Shown here one piece after another: positions 17,163 to 26,417 of a DNA stretch of 64,000 nucleotides (its first letter is position 1; the number at the start of each line of letters is the position of its first letter). Source of the stretch: Sorangium cellulosum. GTDB lineage: Bacteria > Myxococcota_A > Polyangia > Polyangiales > Polyangiaceae. The position numbers and the translations under genes are program-made. Location: contig NZ_CP012673.1 of assembly GCF_002950945.1 (NCBI RefSeq), positions 1,364,001-1,428,000 on the forward strand, in the 5' to 3' direction. The notes beneath the pieces are model-generated. The model made no database searches and was not told where the DNA came from. It saw nothing but the letters and a program-made list of their open reading frames with translations.

Positions 17163-18662
17163 TCAACCCGCGGGCGGGATGAAGAGCCCCGGACAGGGCT
17201 CGTCGCCGAAGACCCTCATGCCGAGCCGATACATCGTGATCTTCGGGTTGGGCGCCCAGTTCCAGCTGGCGCCGGCGTAGGAGTAGTCGTTCGACTGCGT
17301 GAACGCCTGCCAGCTGGAAGCGTGGAACGCGATGCGGAACTGGTCGGTGGTGGCCGAGGGATCCAGCGAGACGGACGGCAGCACCACGTCGAGGTAGTGG
17401 GTCGCGTTCGTGCACCCGCCACCAGGCACCTCATGGAAGCTCATCGTCGGCGCGCTCGTGCAACCCCAGCATTCCGCCGCCAGCGAGCCGGGGGGCTCCT
17501 GGGTGAAATAGTACCGTACCGTCGTACCCCCGAGGTAGATGCTCTCGGCCCCCATGTTGCGGACCTGGATGCCCGGCGTCACCCAGTTCGCCTGCGGCAT
17601 GTGCTCGTCGTAGAGCACCTCCAGCTGGCAGTCCGCCGGGCAGGACGTGGTGTTCTCGCCGGTGCTGCAGACGCCGTCGCCGCAGGAGCAGTCGCTCGCG
17701 CACGACGTCGGATCCTCGAGGGGGCCGCAGGCGCCGTCGCCGCAGGAGCACACGTCGGACACCGTGTTCTCGCACAGGGCCTGCGTCGCGCGGAAGGCAT
17801 AGGTCGCGTCCTCGCCGCGGCAGGCGTTGTCCGCGCAGACGAACGGGCGCACGCAGTCGCCGTCCTGCACGAAGTCCCGCTCCCCGCGCACCAGGATGCC
17901 CACGAGCTCACCCGTGTTGAGATCGAACACACCCGAGCCCGAGTTGCCCACGAACGTGTCCAGGTTGCTGACGAAGAAGTCGAGGTCCGGATCGTTGCTG
18001 CGGACCACGGCGCCGTCGGCCAGCTTGAGCGGCAGCCCGCGCGGGAAGCCGTGCACCACGAGCGGAGTGCCGACGGCCAGGGGGTCGCTCGACACCCGCA
18101 CCGGGGCGGGCTCTCGCCCCACGACCGGCCGGTCCAGGCGCACCACCGTGTAGTCCGCGCCGTTGCGGTCCTGGAAATAAGTGATGAAATCCACGCAGCT
18201 GTAGAGGTCGTCGCTGGTGATCTGGTTGAGCGTGCCGGAGGGGGTCATCGCGTAATCGAAGACGAAGCGGCTGTCACCGCAGTTGTTGATGCAATGCCCG
18301 GCGGTCAGCACCAGGTCGTCGTCGATCAACGTCCCGCTGCAGTCGGCGAGCGCCGGCTGGGTGGCGAAGCGCTCGTCGGGACACACGTCGTCGCGCCCGA
18401 TCCACGTGGGCCCGGCGATCTGGATGTCGTTCGGGTCCGAGTCGTCCACCGCCGAGGCGGGGACCAGGGCCACGGTGAAGTCGATCGCGCGCTGGGCCCA
18501 CACGGGATCCGGGTACGTGAACGGCTCCTCCCGGTCGTCCTGCCCGTAGATGACCTCGGAGCGGGCCTGGCCTTCGGCCTCGTCCTCGACGGGCGCCGAG
18601 CACGCCGCGCCGGCCCCCGCGAAGATCAAGCCAGCACGAACGATCGATCTGAGTATCTTCAT
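17163..18662 (-). CDS. Secreted trypsin-like serine protease with C-terminal CBM3
   Basis: This 499-residue lipoprotein-like protein has Cys21 in the lipobox GAAC. The chymotrypsin-fold protease has His123 (LTAGHC), Asp170 (ADYTVVRL) and Ser241 (GNSGSG). Two Cys-rich CGDGxC...DC units (about 306-345) follow, then a family 3 carbohydrate-binding module (347-499) with typical strands VQVRNMGAESIYLGG-like and NPKITMYRLGMRVFGDEP. CBM3 modules usually bind cellulose or chitin, so the enzyme may be tethered to plant material. GGGAG is 8 nt before ATG 18662. Confidence 0.88.
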   Translation of the reverse strand: MKILRSIVRAGLIFAGAGAACSAPVEDEAEGQARSEVIYGQDDREEPFTYPDPVWAQRAIDFTVALVPASAVDDSDPNDIQIAGPTWIGRDDVCPDERFATQPALADCSGTLIDDDLVLTAGHCINNCGDSRFVFDYAMTPSGTLNQITSDDLYSCVDFITYFQDRNGADYTVVRLDRPVVGREPAPVRVSSDPLAVGTPLVVHGFPRGLPLKLADGAVVRSNDPDLDFFVSNLDTFVGNSGSGVFDLNTGELVGILVRGERDFVQDGDCVRPFVCADNACRGEDATYAFRATQALCENTVSDVCSCGDGACGPLEDPTSCASDCSCGDGVCSTGENTTSCPADCQLEVLYDEHMPQANWVTPGIQVRNMGAESIYLGGTTVRYYFTQEPPGSLAAECWGCTSAPTMSFHEVPGGGCTNATHYLDVVLPSVSLDPSATTDQFRIAFHASSWQAFTQSNDYSYAGASWNWAPNPKITMYRLGMRVFGDEPCPGLFIPPAG

Positions 18663-19102
18663 GATGAACTCCCGGTGATGTAGTGCAAGGACCGCCGAGC
18701 GCGGAGCGGAGGGCGTCTGGCGGGCTCGAATCGGCGCATCGACGCGCATCGACGCGCATCGACGCTGGAGGCCGGCCGCGAGCACGAATCCGACATCTGT
18801 CGACTACTGACGCATTCAAGAGCCGCGCTAAGCACCCGAGCTGGTCAGTCCGGGACTTTAGTTGGTCGAGCGGCGTGCTCCAATTCATATTCGACATGGA
18901 GCTCATTCGCGCCGTGCATCGGGGTTCTCCTGTAGACGCAGGCGCGCCGTCGCGGGGACCTGTGTGCTTTCATGGAAGGGTCACCCCGAAAGGGGTGGGG
19001 CGAGCCGCGAGGCCTCTCCGGCCACCCGAGGCGGACGTGGCGATGCGGCCTTGACATCATCGAACCATTTCGGCTCTCCTCCTCGCGCTGAAGGTGGATG
19101 CC
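18663..19102. other. Divergent intergenic region with leader hairpin
   Basis: This 440-bp region separates the protease and the beta-lactamase-fold gene. It has a triple tandem GCATCGACGC-type repeat near 18737-18765. A perfect hairpin CACCCC-GAAA-GGGGTG (18982-18997) has a GNRA tetraloop and is followed by a second G/C-rich stem (19011-19031). The hairpins lie within 125 nt of the downstream start and could be a structured leader. Confidence 0.55.
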
Positions 19103-21169
19103 ATGCGCCGTAGCCTCGTCATTCCGCTCGTCTGGTTGGCCTCCAGCGCGATCGCCTGCGGCGGCGGCGAGCCGCGGCCCGTTCAGTCGGCGATCGCTGG
19201 TCCCAGGCATCCTGCCCCGGAGGCCATGCCGGCCACCCCCAGCGCGCCGGCCGGCGAGAGCGTCGTGACGGTCGACGCGGATTCGCCGATGAAGACGCCT
19301 TCCGGGGCCACGTACACCGCCCCCATGGGCTGGACGGTGACGACCCGGGGCGGCGTCGTGATCCTGGAGGACACGAATCGCGAGGTGTCCGTCACGCTGC
19401 TCGAGTGCAAGGAGAGCGAGGCGGGCGCCGCGATCGCCGCGGCCTGGAAGCAGGTGAAGCCGGACTTCGCGCGCAAGGTCAAGCGCATGACCGCGCCGCC
19501 CGGGCGGCGCGGCTGGGACGAGACCGTGGACGTGCACTACGAGACGACCACGGAGGAAGCGCGCGACGTCTTCGCCAGCGCCCGTCGCAAGCGCGACACC
19601 TGGTACGTGGCGCTGTTCGATGGGACGAAGGAAGGGTGGGGGAGGCGCTGGCCAGGGGCCAAGATCGCGTTCTTCAGCTTCAAGGCCGACGGCGTCGAGG
19701 AAGAGTCCTTTCAGGGCAAGACGGCCCACGCGCTCGACGAGGGCCGCCTGCGCGAGCTCGCGTCCTTCATCGAGGAGGGGCGGAAGGCGGCGAACGTCCC
19801 GGGGATCGCGGTGGCGATCCTCCAGGGAGGCAAGGTCGTCTTCGAGCGAGGTTTCGGCGTCAGGGAGCTCGGGAAGAAGGCCCCGGTCACCCCGGATACG
19901 TTGTTCCGGCTCGCGTCCACGACCAAGCCGCTGACGTCGCTGATGCTGGCGGTGCTCGTCGACGAGGGGAAGTTCGGCTGGGATACCCCGGTCACCCAGG
20001 TCTTCCCCGCGTTCGCGGTGGGCGACGCGGAGCTCACCCGGCGAATGACCATGCAGAACCTGCTCTGCGGGTGCACCGGCATCCCGTACGACAACCTGGG
20101 GACCGACTTCGAGCACGCCGGCGTCACCGCCGAGGACGCGCTCGCGCGGCTGAAGGATCTCGCGCCCACGACGGGCTTCGAAGAGGCCTACCAGTACTCG
20201 AACGCGCTGCTCGCCGCCGCCGGGTACGCCGCGGCGCACGCCCTCTACCCGAGCAGGCCGCTCGGGCCTGCCTATTATGAGGCGATGCGAGCCAAGGTGT
20301 TCGGCCCGCTCGGGATGAAGGCGACGACGTTCGACGTGGCCGCCGTGAAGCGCGCGGAGCACGCGTCGGCGCACGATCGGGCGCCCAGCTACGACATGGT
20401 CGCGACGCCGTTCCCCGCCACCGGCTGGACCGGCCCGCTCGATCCGAGCTGGGGGGTATGGTCCAACGTCCGCGACCTGTCCAGGTACCTCGCGATGGAG
20501 ATGGACAGGGGCAAGACGCCCGAGGGAAAACGCGTCGTCTCGGAGGTGAACCTCCTGAAGCGCCGGGAGCCGCAGGCGAGGTCAGGCGACATGACACGTT
20601 ATGGCCTCGCGTTCGCCCTCGAGACCTACCGGGGTGTCCAGGTGCTCGGCCACCCCGGCGGGGCCTGGGCGTATACCTCGGATCTCTTCTTCTTGCCCGA
20701 GCATGACGTCGCGGCGGTCATGCTCTCGAACGTCGATTCCCCGAATCCGTTCGGCGGCGTCTTCCGTCGCAAGCTCTTCGAGCTCCTGTTCGACGGCCGC
20801 GACGAAGCACGGGAGGACCTGGTCTACGCCGCGAAGAGCCAGGAAGAGGACTTCCGCAGGGAGATGAGCAAGGTCGACCTCGAGCCCGATCGGGCCTGGC
20901 TCGAACGCCTCGCCGGGAGCTACGAGCACCCTTGGTTCGGCAAGGTGAGCCTCCGGGTGGAGGAGAACCGCGGTGTCCTCGACGTCGGAGAGTGGAAGAG
21001 CAGCGTCGGGCGAAAGACGGAGGAAGACGGAACGGTCAAGCTCGTGCTCACGAGCCCTCCGTGGATCGGCTGGCCCGAGTTCGTGCCGAAGGTCGTGGAC
21101 GGGAAAACGACGCTCCACATGAGGGCATGGCAGCGGAGCGTGGTGTTCGAGCCGGTAAAGAGGCAGTGA
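19103..21169 (+). CDS. Beta-lactamase-fold serine hydrolase lipoprotein
   Basis: This is a 688-residue lipoprotein (lipobox AIAC). An N-terminal extension of about 200 residues precedes a class C beta-lactamase/esterase domain with the nucleophile motif STTK (in LASTTKPLTSL), the YSN motif (EAYQYSNALL) and HPGGAW in the KTG-box position. A C-terminal lipocalin-like region (from about 590) is typical of this family. Members act as esterases or D-Ala-D-Ala peptidases; the substrate is unknown. AAGGTGG precedes ATG 19103, and GTG 19094 is a possible earlier start. Confidence 0.88.
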   Translation: MRRSLVIPLVWLASSAIACGGGEPRPVQSAIAGPRHPAPEAMPATPSAPAGESVVTVDADSPMKTPSGATYTAPMGWTVTTRGGVVILEDTNREVSVTLLECKESEAGAAIAAAWKQVKPDFARKVKRMTAPPGRRGWDETVDVHYETTTEEARDVFASARRKRDTWYVALFDGTKEGWGRRWPGAKIAFFSFKADGVEEESFQGKTAHALDEGRLRELASFIEEGRKAANVPGIAVAILQGGKVVFERGFGVRELGKKAPVTPDTLFRLASTTKPLTSLMLAVLVDEGKFGWDTPVTQVFPAFAVGDAELTRRMTMQNLLCGCTGIPYDNLGTDFEHAGVTAEDALARLKDLAPTTGFEEAYQYSNALLAAAGYAAAHALYPSRPLGPAYYEAMRAKVFGPLGMKATTFDVAAVKRAEHASAHDRAPSYDMVATPFPATGWTGPLDPSWGVWSNVRDLSRYLAMEMDRGKTPEGKRVVSEVNLLKRREPQARSGDMTRYGLAFALETYRGVQVLGHPGGAWAYTSDLFFLPEHDVAAVMLSNVDSPNPFGGVFRRKLFELLFDGRDEAREDLVYAAKSQEEDFRREMSKVDLEPDRAWLERLAGSYEHPWFGKVSLRVEENRGVLDVGEWKSSVGRKTEEDGTVKLVLTSPPWIGWPEFVPKVVDGKTTLHMRAWQRSVVFEPVKRQ

Positions 21170-21417
21170 ACACGTAGCTCGGCCGAGCGCCGTGGGGGAA
21201 GGTCCCAGGAGGGACGCCCGGGCGGGCGCGTTCCGGGCGTCCCGGACAGCGCAGGCCGCCGCTCGATCTGCCAGCGCGCGGGCGCCCGACGACGAGCCCG
21301 GGAAGAGCCGGGGAGCGCCACGGGTTGAACGTCGGACGAGCGCCGGAGGAGGACCGTCGAGCTCCTCCAAGCAAAGAGCCGCTCCGCCGCGCGGACGACG
21401 CGCAGAAAGGACAGCCC

Positions 21418-22623
21418 GTGGTGCCCAAGCTTGCCCCGGTCAACCTCGCGAGCCCTGATTTCAAGCCCAATGCCTACGCCATCTACGCCCGCCTGCGAGC
21501 GGAGGAGCCCGTGCACCGCACGGCGCTGGAGGACGGCAGGGTCCTCTGGCTCGTCACCCGCTACGACGACTGCGTCGCCGCGCTGAAGGACGAGCGCCTG
21601 GTGAAGGACTGGAGACCGCTCGGGATCGACCTGTACGGCCCGGACGAGGCGCGCATGCAGCTCGATCGTCACATGCTCAACACGGATCCGCCGACGCACA
21701 CGAGGCTGCGGGCGATCGTGAACAAGGCGTTCACGCCGAAGCTCGTCGAGGGGTTGCGGGACCGGATCCAGGCCATTGCCGACGATCTCCTGGACCAGGT
21801 GCAGGGCCGCGGGGAGATGGACCTCGTGGCCGACTACGCCTTCCCGCTGCCCATCATCGTCATCGCCGAGCTGCTGGGCGTCCCCGTCGCGGACAGGCAC
21901 CGGATCCGGACGTGGTCGGACGCGGTGGTCGGCGGCGTGCCCACCCGGGAGAGGGTCGATCGCGCGGCGGGGCTCATCAAGGAGTTCAAGGACTACCTCC
22001 TCGGGATGGTCGAGGAGCGGCGCAAGGCCCCGCGGGAGGACCTCCTGAGCGCGCTCGTGCACGTCGAGGAGGAGGGGGCCGGCAAGCTCGACGAGACGGA
22101 GCTCCTCTCGATGGTGTTCCTGCTGCTGATCGCGGGCCACGAGACCACGGTGAACCTCATCGCGAACGGCATGCTCGCGCTGCTCACACACCCGGCGGAG
22201 CGCGAGCGGCTCCGGGCGGACCCGTCGCTCCTACGGTCCGCGATCGAGGAGCTCCTCCGCTACGACAGCCCCGTCGAGACGGCGACGTTCCGGTTCGCGC
22301 GGGAGGACGTGGAGCTCGGCGGCGCGGTGATCCCGAAGGGCGACGCGGTCGTCGTCGTGCTCGGCTCCGCGAACCGCGATCCGGCGCTCACGCCGTCGCC
22401 GGAGTCGCTCGACCTCGCGCGCGAGCCGAACCGGCACATCGCGTTCGGCCTGGGCATCCATTATTGCCTGGGCGCCCCGCTCGCCCGCCTCGAGGGGCAG
22501 ATCGCCATCGGCACGATCCTTCGCCGGATGCCGAACCTCGCGCTGAAGGTGCCGCCGGAGTCGATCGAGATCCGCCCGAGCCTGCTCGTGCGCGGGCCCG
22601 CCTCGCTGCCCGTCTCTTTTTGA
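21418..22623 (+). CDS. Cytochrome P450
   Basis: This 401-residue soluble bacterial P450 has the I-helix AGHETT, the K-helix ExxR (EELLRY), and the heme loop FGLGIHYCLGAPLAR with the axial Cys. The N-terminus and length fit class I bacterial CYPs, which need separate ferredoxin and reductase partners; none is adjacent. The substrate is unknown. GTG 21418 is chosen for AAAGGA 6 nt upstream; GTG 21421 is equally in frame. It could act in secondary metabolism or lipid hydroxylation. Confidence 0.93.
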   Translation: MVPKLAPVNLASPDFKPNAYAIYARLRAEEPVHRTALEDGRVLWLVTRYDDCVAALKDERLVKDWRPLGIDLYGPDEARMQLDRHMLNTDPPTHTRLRAIVNKAFTPKLVEGLRDRIQAIADDLLDQVQGRGEMDLVADYAFPLPIIVIAELLGVPVADRHRIRTWSDAVVGGVPTRERVDRAAGLIKEFKDYLLGMVEERRKAPREDLLSALVHVEEEGAGKLDETELLSMVFLLLIAGHETTVNLIANGMLALLTHPAERERLRADPSLLRSAIEELLRYDSPVETATFRFAREDVELGGAVIPKGDAVVVVLGSANRDPALTPSPESLDLAREPNRHIAFGLGIHYCLGAPLARLEGQIAIGTILRRMPNLALKVPPESIEIRPSLLVRGPASLPVSF

Positions 22624-22687
22624 CCCTCTCGCATCCCAGCCCGACTTCCCGTAGTCGAGCCAGAGCGGCGGGGAGCGCCGGATGCAG

Positions 22688-23992
22688 CTACTCCATCCCC
22701 GTCAATCTTCCTGCTCCAGCCTGGCTCATGACCATGGACGGGATGTCGGCCGCTGGGTCAGGCGTGTAGGAGTAATAGGCCTTCGGGTCGAACCCCTGCC
22801 CGTTTTCGACCCCGCCGTGCAGCGTCTCGCCCACGATGTTGGTGTCGGTCCATGTCAGGTCCGTCCCGCCGTAGCCCTTGGACGTGCGCTTGACCTTGTC
22901 GACGTAGTTGCCGTCCGCGTGGACGGAGGCGCCGGTGCCGAGGCCGATGAAGTAGTCGTTGAGCTCGTTCGCGAAGTTGTTGAAGACATGCGCCTCGCCG
23001 AATCGAACGCGAGGGTTCCGCTGGACGGTGTGGTCGAACCAGTTGTGATGGTAGGTGACGTGAAGGCGACCGCTGTCCTGCGGGCCGTTGCTGTCGTCAT
23101 GGCCCAGCAGCATGGTCTTGTCCGTCTCCACGAAATGGTTCCACGAGACCGTGACCCAGTCCGAGCCGCGCTTGACGTCGACGGAGCCGTCGTAGCTCTT
23201 GTGGAACGTGTTGTGGTCCACCCACACGTGATGCGAGTAGCACTGGACGTTGACCGAGTCGTCTGCCGAGTTCGTGAACGTCAGGTTGCGGATGATGACG
23301 TTCGACACGTGAGTGAAGAGCGATGCCTTGTCGGGATCACACGTGACGCCGTGAGCCGTGACCAGATCCGGCGTCCAGCCGTTGACGTCGAAGCCGAAGC
23401 CATCGATCTGCGCGCTCGCGCCCAGGCCGATGATGGTCTTGTTGGAGCCCACGTCGAGCATCTCCACGCCGCCAGGGGCGGCGATGGTGCCCGAGACCCG
23501 GACCACCCTCGGGGCGTGATCGCCCACGGCGGCGGCCAGCTCCGCGTAGGAGGTCACGGTCACGACCTCACCGCCGGCGCCGCCGGTGGTGGTGGCCAGG
23601 CCATCCGCGTTGTGGGCGGCAAAGCCCACCATGGAGGGATCTCCATCCGAGCCGCCGCCCGACGAGGGGGCATCCGAGCCGCCGCCCGAGGAGGCGCTCG
23701 GGCCGCCGGTCGAGGAGGCGTCCGAGCCTCCGCCGGACGAGGCGCCCGGGCCGCCGGCCGAGGAGGAAGCGCTCGGGCCGCCGCTCGAGGAAGGGCCGTT
23801 GTCAGGGCTGCCGCTCGCAGACGAGGAGCCGCCCGGAGTGACGCCGTCTCCAGCGCCGGGCTCCGTGGCGTCGTCCGTCACGCCCTGGCCGCATGCGGCC
23901 AGGAGCGTCACACCTCCGAGCACCACGGTCGCTGCGCGCAGCGTTGATCTCATCGCGGCACCGATCTCGTAAGTGAAGTTGAGCATGGTCAT
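22688..23992 (-). CDS. Secreted pectate lyase (polysaccharide lyase family 1)
   Basis: The 434-residue protein has a lipoprotein signal (lipobox LAAC), a Ser/Gly/Pro linker of imperfect repeats (about residues 55-120), and a right-handed beta-helix lyase domain. Family marks include GSNKTIIGLG, NVIIRNL, DHNTFH, VTVSWNHF and HHNWFDHTVQRNPRVRFGEAH, which carries the catalytic Arg region. It would cleave polygalacturonate by calcium-assisted beta-elimination. GAGGGA lies 10 nt before ATG 23992; ATG 23953 is an alternative giving a shorter signal. The linker is encoded by GC-rich repeats prone to slippage. Confidence 0.92.
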   Translation of the reverse strand: MTMLNFTYEIGAAMRSTLRAATVVLGGVTLLAACGQGVTDDATEPGAGDGVTPGGSSSASGSPDNGPSSSGGPSASSSAGGPGASSGGGSDASSTGGPSASSGGGSDAPSSGGGSDGDPSMVGFAAHNADGLATTTGGAGGEVVTVTSYAELAAAVGDHAPRVVRVSGTIAAPGGVEMLDVGSNKTIIGLGASAQIDGFGFDVNGWTPDLVTAHGVTCDPDKASLFTHVSNVIIRNLTFTNSADDSVNVQCYSHHVWVDHNTFHKSYDGSVDVKRGSDWVTVSWNHFVETDKTMLLGHDDSNGPQDSGRLHVTYHHNWFDHTVQRNPRVRFGEAHVFNNFANELNDYFIGLGTGASVHADGNYVDKVKRTSKGYGGTDLTWTDTNIVGETLHGGVENGQGFDPKAYYSYTPDPAADIPSMVMSQAGAGRLTGME

Positions 23993-24228
23993 GAGTTCTT
24001 CCCTCGAGGCGAGCAGCCCACATCAGCAGCGCATGATGTCGAGCGCCGAACGCATCTATGCACACGGCGAGCCAGCGCCACGCAACTCGGCCTGCCAGGG
24101 AGGCGATAAGCCTCGTCAATTTTTGCGGGAGCGGATTTGTTGATGCTCCCTGGATGAATCCCAGGAGGCCCGTCAACCGACGTTTGACACGGGTTGACGG
24201 CCGCGGTTTACGGCCGGGCCTCGCACCC

Positions 24229-24452
24229 CAACCTGGGTCGGGTAGCCGCAACCTGGGTCGGGTCGAGGCGCAACCTGGGTCGGGTAGCCGGGTAGCCGCA
24301 ACCTGGGTCGGGTAGCCGCAACCTGGGTCGGGTAGCCGGGTAGCCGCAACCTGGGTCGGGTAGCCGCAACCTGGGTCGGGTCGAGGCGCAACCTGGGCCG
24401 GGTAGCCGCAACCTGGGTCGGGTCGAGGCGCAACCTGGGTCGGGTCGAGGCA
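24229..24452 (-). repeat. Ten-copy array of the CCCGACCCAGGTTG repeat (reverse orientation)
   Basis: Ten copies of CAACCTGGGTCGGG (one with GGGCCGGG) are spaced 20-29 bp apart. They are separated by short fillers of two kinds, TAGCCG and TCGAGGCG, sometimes doubled. The array is the reverse complement of the array at 53418-53794. The fillers are themselves repeated, unlike CRISPR spacers. Confidence 0.92.
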
Positions 24453-24466
24453 TCCCGAGCCGCTGC

Positions 24467-24511
24467 TTGACAGCCGGCCGAGGCCGGCTCATAAGTTGGT
24501 TGTACGACCAA
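24467..24511 (+). promoter_or_regulatory. Promoter and TetR operator
   Basis: A -35 TTGACA (24467-24472) is followed after 17 bp by CATAAG. The spacer contains the palindrome AGCCGGCC-GA-GGCCGGCT (24472-24489). The near-palindrome TTGGTTGTACGACCAA (24496-24511, 14 of 16 symmetric) covers the expected transcription start. This is the likely autoregulatory site of the adjacent TetR protein. Confidence 0.65.
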
Positions 24512-24549
24512 CCAATAAACTGGCGCACCAGGGAGCGCAGGAGCGGCAG

Positions 24550-25182
24550 ATGCCTCGCCCGTCCAACACCGCGGAACGTCGCGCCCAGATTGCGCGCGCG
24601 CTCCTGAAGATCATGGCGGAGCGCGGCTACGAGGGGGCGTCGGTCGGGGCTATCGCCGCGGCGGCGCACATCGCGCCGGGGCTGGTCCACTACCACTTCG
24701 AGAGCAAGCGAGAGATCCTGCTCGCCGCCGTCGAGCTGCTCGCGCAGGACTACGCGGGCCGGATCGAGCGGCAACTCGCCGCCGCGGCGGGCGACCCGGC
24801 GGCCGAGCTGCGCGCGTTCATCGACGCGCACCTGCGGGCGGGCGAGGGGGCCGACCCGTCCGCGCTCGCCTGCTGGATCTGCGTGAGCGGCGAGGCCCTC
24901 CGGGACGCCGACGTGCGCAGGGCGTTCGCCGGGGCGCTCGAGGGCGCGGCGCAGCGGCTCGTCGCCATCGCGCGGCGCGGCGCGCGAGAGGGGGTGTTCT
25001 CCTGCGCGCGCGGGGACGTGGACGCCGCGGCCGCGGCCATCGTGGCCACCATCCAGGGGTACTTCGTGCTCGCGGCCACGGCGCGCGAGCTCATCCCTCC
25101 CGGCACGGCCGCCGACGCGACGTGGGCGATGGCGTCGGGGCTCTTCGGCGTCTCCTCGACCCCCGAGGAGGCGAGCCGCTGA
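24550..25182 (+). CDS. TetR family transcriptional repressor
   Basis: This 210-residue protein has an N-terminal helix-turn-helix: RRAQIARALLKIMAERGYEG, then GAIAAAAHIAPGLVHYHFESKREIL. The C-terminal helical domain (from about 65) would bind a small ligand. AGGAG sits 8 nt before ATG 24550. Its stop overlaps the transporter's ATG by one base, so the two are translationally coupled. The operator at 24496-24511 suggests it represses its own operon. The inducing ligand is unknown, though a transported compound is likely. Confidence 0.93.
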   Translation: MPRPSNTAERRAQIARALLKIMAERGYEGASVGAIAAAAHIAPGLVHYHFESKREILLAAVELLAQDYAGRIERQLAAAAGDPAAELRAFIDAHLRAGEGADPSALACWICVSGEALRDADVRRAFAGALEGAAQRLVAIARRGAREGVFSCARGDVDAAAAAIVATIQGYFVLAATARELIPPGTAADATWAMASGLFGVSSTPEEASR

Positions 25183-26417
25183 TGCGCCTTCCCCCTCGGT
25201 CCCTGCGGCGGCTCGGACTCCTGACGTCGCTCTACGTCTGCCAGGGGCTGCCGTTCGGCTTCTTCACCCAGGCGCTCCCCGTGCTGCTCCGCAAGCAGGG
25301 GATCTCGCTCGAAGGCATCGGGCTCTCCGCCCTGCTCGCGCTCCCGTGGGCGCTCAAGTTCCTCTGGGCGCCGCTCGTCGACCGCTTCTTCTTTCCTCGT
25401 CTCGGGCGCCGCCGCTCGTGGATCCTCCCCTTGCAAGGGCTGATGACGGTGGCGCTCGGGCTCGCGGCGCTGCGGGAGCCGCGCGAGGGGCTCTCCCCGG
25501 TGTTCATCGCGGTGCTGGTCATTAACCTGCTCTCGGCGACCCAGGACATCGCCACGGACGGCCTGGCGGTCGACCTCCTGGAGCCTGGCGAGCGGGGCTG
25601 GGCCAACGGGATCCAGGTGGCCGGCTACCGGGCCGGCATGATCGTCGGCGGAGGGGCGCTGCTCGTCCTCTTCGACCGGCTGGGCTGGGGGCTCACCCTC
25701 GGGGCCATGGCGCTCGCCGTCGCGCTCCTGAGCGTGCCCACGCTGCTCGTCCGCGAGGCGGAGCGCCCGGGCGAGGGGGCCAGGGCTGCGTCGGTCGGCG
25801 CGATCGCCGCCTCGTTCTGGAGGCGCCCTCGGGCGGGGCAGGTGCTCGCGCTGATCGTCGTCTACAAACTCGGCGACGCCTTCGCGGTCGGCATGCTGCG
25901 GCCGTTCCTCTCGGATCTCGGCCTCTCCCTGGCGGACATCGGGTGGCTCCTCGGGACGGTGGGCTTCGTGGCGGGGCTGCTCGGCGCGCTGGCCGGCGGC
26001 GCGCTGGTGCTGCGCCTCGGGCGGCGCACGTCGCTCGTCGGCTTCGGCGCGCTGCAGATGGTGAGCGTGATCGGGTATGTGTACGCCGCCCGCGCAGCGC
26101 CGGGGGTGCCGCTCCTGGCGGCGCTCTGCGCCTTCGAGCACTTCGCCGGCGGCATGGCCACCGCGGCGCTCTTCACATGCATGATGGACTGGACCGCTCG
26201 CGAGAGCGCCGCCACGGACTACACCATCCAGGCGAGCGCGATGGTGATCGCCACGGGGCTCGCCGCGGCCGCCAGCGGCTTCTCGGCGGGGCGGCTCGGG
26301 TATCCGCTCCACTTCACGCTGGCGGCTGGCCTGGCGGCGCTCTCGCCGGCCGTGGCGTATGGGCTGTTTCCGAGCGCGCGCGCCCCCGGGAAGGCCGCGC
26401 TCGAGGCGGCCGCGTAG
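25182..26417 (+). CDS. AmpG/AT-1-like MFS transporter
   Basis: This 411-residue membrane protein has about 12 hydrophobic helices. The SATQDIATDGLAVDLL segment and the N-terminal LYVCQGLPFGFFTQALPVLLR are hallmarks of the AmpG/acetyl-CoA transporter branch of the MFS. AmpG imports cell-wall muropeptides in enterobacteria, whereas relatives elsewhere carry other substrates, so the cargo is not assigned. Start ATG 25182 shares one base with the TetR stop. The operon structure suggests ligand-induced export or import. Confidence 0.88.
   Translation: MRLPPRSLRRLGLLTSLYVCQGLPFGFFTQALPVLLRKQGISLEGIGLSALLALPWALKFLWAPLVDRFFFPRLGRRRSWILPLQGLMTVALGLAALREPREGLSPVFIAVLVINLLSATQDIATDGLAVDLLEPGERGWANGIQVAGYRAGMIVGGGALLVLFDRLGWGLTLGAMALAVALLSVPTLLVREAERPGEGARAASVGAIAASFWRRPRAGQVLALIVVYKLGDAFAVGMLRPFLSDLGLSLADIGWLLGTVGFVAGLLGALAGGALVLRLGRRTSLVGFGALQMVSVIGYVYAARAAPGVPLLAALCAFEHFAGGMATAALFTCMMDWTARESAATDYTIQASAMVIATGLAAAASGFSAGRLGYPLHFTLAAGLAALSPAVAYGLFPSARAPGKAALEAAA

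Larger units (their letters stand above)
23993..24549. other. Divergent region holding a repeat array and a regulated promoter
   Basis: This 557-bp gap between the pectate lyase and TetR starts contains the 10-copy repeat array (24229-24452) and the TetR promoter/operator (24467-24511). The 230 bp next to pectate lyase show no clear promoter or coding frame. A variant GACACGGGTTGAC precedes the array near 24187. Confidence 0.7.

Noticed and set aside
18982..19050. GEMM-type c-di-GMP riboswitch
   Set aside because: The GAAA-capped stem fits, but the conserved CGCAAAGCC core and typical second domain are missing.
24229..24452. CRISPR array
   Set aside because: Spacers are very short, vary from 6 to about 15 bp and are themselves repeated, and there are no cas genes.
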